NCBI GenBank assembly: GCA_921293015.1
Contig: OV121086.1
Span: forward strand, 28,816,254-28,880,253
Direction of reading: 5' to 3'
DNA from: Phorcus lineatus
Lineage: Eukaryota; Mollusca; Gastropoda; Trochida; Trochidae
DNA length: 64,000 bases
The notes under the pieces are model-generated. The model saw nothing but the letters and a program-made list of their open reading frames with translations. It ran no database searches and was not told the DNA's origin. Positions 59,886 through 64,000 of this stretch are shown piece by piece. Numbering within the stretch: position 1 is the stretch's first letter; every line of letters starts with the position of its first letter. Both the position numbers and the translations under genes were made by a program.

Positions 59886-60161
59886 AATGTAATTTATGCA
59901 ATTCTCTGCCCCAAATGCAAACTAATATACATAGGGCAAACTAGTAACCTACAAGCACGAGTCCGGGTTCACAAACAACAAATTAATGACCCAAACCTCC
60001 GCCATCTGAAGATACGTAAACACATTGCGAATTGCAATAATGGAAATTTTGCTATCTTTCCTTTCTACAAAGTTTATGCAAAGTCAGAAAATACAACCAT
60101 TACTCTTGAAACAAAAGAGACATGTTTTATCAACAAGTTTTCTCCATCATTGAACTGTTAG
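59886..60161 (+). pseudogene. GIY-YIG endonuclease domain of the Penelope element
   Basis: Begins NVIYAILCPKCKLIYIGQTS: VIY stands for GIY and YIG follows, with a CxxC between them as in other Penelope proteins. ARVRVH supplies the conserved arginine and first histidine, RKHIANC a second histidine and cysteine, and LETKETCFINKFSPSLNC the glutamate and asparagine of the active site. The stop is at 60159. The domain nicks DNA to prime reverse transcription. Cut off from the reverse transcriptase by family A copy 4, it has no start codon of its own. Confidence 0.9.
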
Positions 60162-60436
60162 CTCACATAAGGAAGCGATTACTATTGTGATATATTGGAT
60201 CATGAGTGTTTAATTGCACTTCTCGGTCCCATCAGTGATTAATGCAACATTGCAGAATCATCAACCCTGAACAACCCCATTGTGTTCGAGTCACACCCAA
60301 TTAGGGGTGCTTGAGGCAATTATTACGTGATTGGAAACGAATGACTGATTAACCAATTACCCATTCACATATATGAATGTATGAATTTATTGTTTTGTTC
60401 CTTCTATAAATATGTGTATACTTTCATTTGTCAAAC
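60162..60436 (+). other. Penelope 3' UTR
   Basis: Noncoding stretch after the endonuclease stop, leading to the hammerhead-like fold. No other feature seen. Confidence 0.5.
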
Positions 60437-60481
60437 ATACTTGAAAAGACCGATACACTGGTCGAAATGAATTCATCGTAT
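60437..60481 (+). ncRNA. Hammerhead-ribozyme-like fold in the Penelope 3' end
   Basis: Order fits a hammerhead: stem I ATAC/GTAT (60437-60440, 60478-60481), core TTGAAAA (60441-60447), stem II GACC/GGTC with an 8-base loop, GAA (60464-60466), stem III ATGA-AT-TCAT and C at 60477 in the cleavage position. The usual core is CTGANGA; here position 3 is T and position 8 is A, a change that keeps the known 3-8 base pair. Hammerheads are known in Penelope-like elements. Activity of this variant is doubtful. Confidence 0.55.
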
Positions 60482-60533
60482 TGTATTAAAGAAGATTGAT
60501 CCAGTCAGAACCATCCGATGTTTACTCTTTTAC

Positions 60534-60560
<27 letters not shown>
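60534..60560. repeat. (TA)n microsatellite
   Basis: About 13 TA units at the right edge of the Penelope element. A shorter TA tract lies just left of its first ORF. Confidence 0.9.
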
Positions 60561-60564
<4 letters not shown>

Positions 60565-61616
60565 AAAATAAAAAGTATATTAAAGTCATTACGGAATAAA
60601 GAATGGAGCGTCTTTTTATCTTCACTGAAACAATGCTAGAAGGACAATTACAGTATAGAAATGCGTGCTATTGTACCTTCAAGAAAATGAAGTAATGAAT
60701 TACATCAATTACTACATTACTACTTTAAAAGTTATGCTTGAACGCGATTTTAAAATTTTGAATACTTCTAAAAAAGATACTAAAAGACAGAATGATTATG
60801 AAACATTGTTACATCTAATACTTCAAAACATGAAACATTTCAATTAAAATATCAGATTTTGTTAATGGTCTTTTAGCCATTTTCATATATATTGTACCTA
60901 AATTCAGTATGTTTGATCAAAACTCTCTTGACCATAACAACCTCACTATTGCTGACAAAACAGAAGTCTTGTCATCTTATTTGAGGAAAGTTCTTCTGAA
61001 AGCAATGTAGTTACTGGATACTGAAACGCATTGCAGACCTCAAGAGCAATACTTAAATCAAGTAAAATATCTTGGACGTGTTGAAAAGGGAGTGGTAAAG
61101 GCTTCGACAAAGGCATGCAAATTTGCAAAGATCCCAAAACCAAGTAAAGGAGTCCTCTTGACAAGACACTTAATAAGAGTGATGTTGCTTACAATTTGCT
61201 AAAATAAACAACTTGATGAATGTACTGTGAAGTGTCCAGTTCTGATAATTATTCTTAAGTTCCAGGATCTCTGATTTTGGTCCTGTGACATTGTAAATGA
61301 TTATTGTGTATTGTTAGTTCTGATCACTCACTCCCTATCTCTAGGCAGAGGTACCTTCGTCATTTATTCCTATGCAACGTCTATTCTAATAGCTGTTCCG
61401 GAGCTTCCAGCAGGCAGGGGAAGCTGACAAAAATAGTAACATAAACATCCTTGCGAAAGTGCATGCGTGGAAAATAAGGTGAATATGTTCTGTGACAAAG
61501 ATTCAAAGTGCAATATGCATATTCGAATAAAGTTTAGCTTTATGAAAGCAACCAGAAATTATTGAGGTCATTTCAATGATAACATTTGAACTAATTTTGA
61601 TTGAATCCAACAGGCT
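60561..61616. other. Intergenic, nothing recognised
   Basis: Short open frames only, with no family motif or repeat terminus. Confidence 0.4.
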
Positions 61617-61863
61617 TCTCCGTTAGGACAAACACACTGAAACCACACCACGTCTTGTACTACGGTCAACTAGTTCTGTTTCAAGTTGCTACTCGAAATT
61701 TCACTACCCTTAGTGTAAGATTCTACTTCCTCGGACATGTACATGTACGGTTTCAAAATGAAGGGCATAAATGTGATATCAAACTGATAGTTTTTCTATT
61801 GTGCGCAGCGCTCACAGGGGCGTGTCGCTTAGAAATAGCTTTAGAGAGACATTTACACCTATA
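61617..61863 (+). other. Possible exon, product unknown
   Basis: After an acceptor-like ttgaatccaacag an open frame of 82 codons runs to TAG at 61861 (GFSVRTNTLKPHHVLYYGQL, then LVLFQVATRNFTTLSVRFYF). The alternation of hydrophobic and polar residues looks beta-rich. No upstream exon was found and I cannot name a family. It may be chance. Confidence 0.25.
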
Positions 61864-62589
61864 GACCATACTTTAGCTTTTACTCACTAGTAAATGTTTC
61901 TCCTATCACCCATTTATGAATCCTTGTATACTATTTATAAAGTCGGTTAAGTGTGTCTTATGTATTGTGTCTAAGGATAGATAAATAAATTTTAGATTTC
62001 GTTCTTTTTTTCTAAAATAGAAAAATTAGTTGTGTTATGTAAAAGATATTTATTTTTTTTTAAACTATTCAAAGAGTTATTGGCATTGATAATAGCTTTG
62101 TCGTTAGCAAACTACGCTATTTTTGAAGTTTGTTTATAGATAAAACATCGGCTTTCCATGGATAAATACAGAATCCTTCTAGATACACGTATATCACTAA
62201 CATGGATGTATGTATGTATGGTCTGCTTATAAATAATTAATGACTATGGATAAATAAATAGAACTAGATTTAGCTCTTCTAGATGGAAAAAAAAATTGTA
62301 TAATATTAAGACATGTTCACCACTGACTGATTTAGCACCTACACAGACATTTCTTTTATCCTACCTGTACTTTATGTGCCGATCTCTGATTGGTCCACGT
62401 GACCCTAAACAAATATCCGTATACACCGTAACCGAGGGTTGATAAATCCCTTATACCCTGCTACATGAGTAAAGCGTGCTTCCACTTCAATCAATCAAAG
62501 TCACGTGATCAGGTCATAGGTGTGGTTCATTTCTGGGTTTTTTAAAATAATACATTAAGATATTGGATAAGATAAATTCGTTTTAACAT
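61864..62589. other. Intergenic, nothing recognised
   Basis: AT-rich. Holds two CACGTG/TCACGTGA motifs at about 62397 and 62501 in inverted surroundings, possibly part of a worn dispersed repeat that shares tctgattgg with 47330. Confidence 0.35.
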
Positions 62590-62626
62590 TCCGTCAAGGG
62601 TGAGCTAGCTTGTCACCCTTGACGGA
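62590..62626. repeat. Perfect 14-bp inverted repeat
   Basis: TCCGTCAAGGGTGA and TCACCCTTGACGGA are separated by nine bases containing GCTAGC. The stem is perfect and GC-rich compared with its surroundings. Function unknown. Confidence 0.7.
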
Positions 62627-63059
62627 TTGGTATAACTTACAATGTTTCTAAAACTATAATCTGATGTGCTCAGCTGAATACGAAAACGATTTTAATAAAA
62701 AAAACATAATGTTTTTAACCAATTCAACATCGTTTTCTTAAATACGTACTTAAAAATAAATTGAAATGAACTTTGACGGCCTATAATGTAATTATTGAAA
62801 ACAAATATGACTGCAGAAGGATAGCTTTTAGTTGAACATACAAGGCATTTCGAGTTATCAATTATTAAACGTATGTATGTAATATAGAACAAAACACTAG
62901 AATATATTTCCAACGTAGGAAGAGATGTTCATGTCATATGGCATGCCGTAATATGACCGTTAGAATAACCTTTTGGTTAATTAAAGTAATGTGCTTCATT
63001 GTCTCAATAAGACTATACTATTACAAATATAGTGTATTTATTCTTAGACTTACTTGAGG
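62627..63059. other. Intergenic, nothing recognised
   Basis: AT-rich with no feature. Confidence 0.4.
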
Positions 63060-63420
63060 CTATTCAGGGGGAATACAAGAAGGGCAAATGGATATATTGC
63101 ACCAACGTTGAAGCCTGCATAAACCTCTTTGATCGAAGTTCTTTAATTAGACCTGCAAGTGAACATCATTTGAATTTGGATCAGTGCCTTATTGACAGTG
63201 ACATACTGCCTGAGGAGGAATAAGAGTTAAGGGATTATAATCAAGGTGTCTGCATGGTGGAGAGATCAAATAAGCATGTACCGGATTTCCAACACAAATA
63301 GCCGTTAATGTTCCTGCTTAACAAGAATTAACTAAGAGAAAAGTACGAAGCTTAGAACACAATCTTATTCTTTAGCGACTAGGGAAGTAGAGGCAATGAT
63401 TTTAAACAAGAAGCTCATTA
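63060..63420 (+). repeat. Dispersed repeat R, copy 3 (longest)
   Basis: Contains ctgcctgaggaggaataaga, caaggtgtctgcatggtgga, gagatcaaataagcatgta, aattaactaagagaaaag and gaacacaatcttat, shared with copies at 19540 and 52740. A 63-codon open frame from 63032 reads KGKWIYCTNVEACINLFDRS and ends in LPEEE; the other copies do not preserve it. Confidence 0.5.
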
Positions 63421-64000
63421 ACAGAGTCAAGTGTACTTCTTAAAAGGTTGAAATGGCGATAAGAATTTCGTTTATAAAACATCAATATTACATTAAATTA
63501 ATGGTTTCTGATGATTTGATGTGAAAACATTTCATCATGAATCATTTACAAAGGTATTATAAAACATATATTACTTACTTCTGATTTTAACATTTTCATC
63601 TATATCTATTTTAAAAGTTTATCCATCATGGTTTATATTCTAAATGGCTGACGTATGAAACGTTAATTACCTCTGATGGAAAATGTCTGTATCTTTCAAT
63701 AGATAATGTAATTTTTCTAGTTTAATAAATAGTTCATCTTCATTGTAAAATTTTCTCTTCATTTTTACTTCTTTTGGCTCAAAAGAGATCAGAGGATAAG
63801 GGAGGAACTGATCGGATTCATATACGCTGATTTAGCAGGGTGGTATGTTAATTGAATACGCATTGGCTTTAATATAATTCAAGTCGGTCAATGACCTCGT
63901 GACTCTCCATTCCTAAAACAATTGGCCTCCGCACTTTTGTCGATTATTTTCAAGTAATGGTTTATTACTCGGACATTAACCTTTACGGATAACAGACGCT
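63421..64000. other. Intergenic with a dispersed fragment
   Basis: AAGAGATCAGAGGATAAGGG followed by GGATTCATATACGCTGATTT at 63783-63840 resembles 18487-18560, and 49728 in part. Nothing else seen up to the window end. Confidence 0.35.

Larger units (their letters stand above)
55468..60533 (+). mobile_element. Penelope-like retroelement, interrupted
   Basis: Contains in order an upstream Gln/His-rich ORF (55494-56654), a Penelope-type reverse transcriptase (56618-58646), an inserted family A element (58647-59883), the C-terminal GIY-YIG endonuclease (59886-60161) and a 3' UTR ending in a hammerhead-like fold (60437-60481). (TA)n tracts border both sides (about 55468-55488 and 60534-60560), so the element may have inserted in a TA repeat. 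Limits are estimates. The family copies RNA at a nick made by its GIY-YIG domain and is distinct from LTR elements. Confidence 0.85.

Noticed and set aside
55468-60533. LTR retroelement or virus-like element
   Set aside because: No LTRs, protease, integrase or capsid features; reverse transcriptase motifs and the C-terminal GIY-YIG domain are those of Penelope-like elements.

Overview
The window is AT-rich invertebrate DNA dominated by transposable elements, most likely from a mollusc. The inference rests on tRNA-derived SINEs with a TTAAAC(C)CCAACTCACTCAC-type tail, several 'pearl'-like elements (terminal hairpin, CCGT-type microsatellite, tandem 145-165 bp monomers), Penelope-like and L1/Tx1-like retroelements, and a gene split by long introns. 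The species cannot be fixed from sequence alone. No rRNA, true tRNA, CRISPR array or operon was seen.

Layout. 1-9 kb: intergenic DNA with SINE copies, one pearl-like array (family A copy 1, 2830-4325) inside an older decayed repeat, a dead Harbinger-type Myb/SANT-like gene and a LINE tail. 9.2-16.4 kb: a family C element split by two family A elements, the first with about 33 monomers. 16.4-20 kb: little recognisable. 20.0-24.4 kb: a family B array inserted in a SINE, then a very recent 1.65-kb tandem duplication. 25-30 kb: a Pif1-like helicase fragment and a 5'-truncated L1/Tx1-type LINE with poly(A) and 14-bp target duplications. 31-36 kb: three small inverted-repeat DNA elements, an unrecognised decayed gene and a second family B array. 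36.6-46.8 kb: the one convincing host gene, eight exons coding a 242-residue secreted protein with two Ly6/uPAR (LU, three-finger) domains. Its introns hold decayed arrays, a 398-bp inverted-repeat element, a dead LINE and a SINE. 46.8-55.4 kb: an old duplicated block, a mariner split by a SINE, and small pseudogene pieces. 55.5-60.5 kb: a Penelope-like element with an upstream Gln/His-rich ORF, a reverse transcriptase ORF, a C-terminal GIY-YIG endonuclease and a 3' hammerhead-like fold; family A copy 4 sits between the RT/linker and the endonuclease. 60.5-64 kb: mostly unassigned.

The features most worth following are the LU gene (invisible as a single ORF), the Penelope element's U_UUU_UUA slip site and hammerhead-like fold with a paired U3/A8 change, and the three array families that share one design. 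All four well-preserved family A copies sit in T/A runs inside other repeats.
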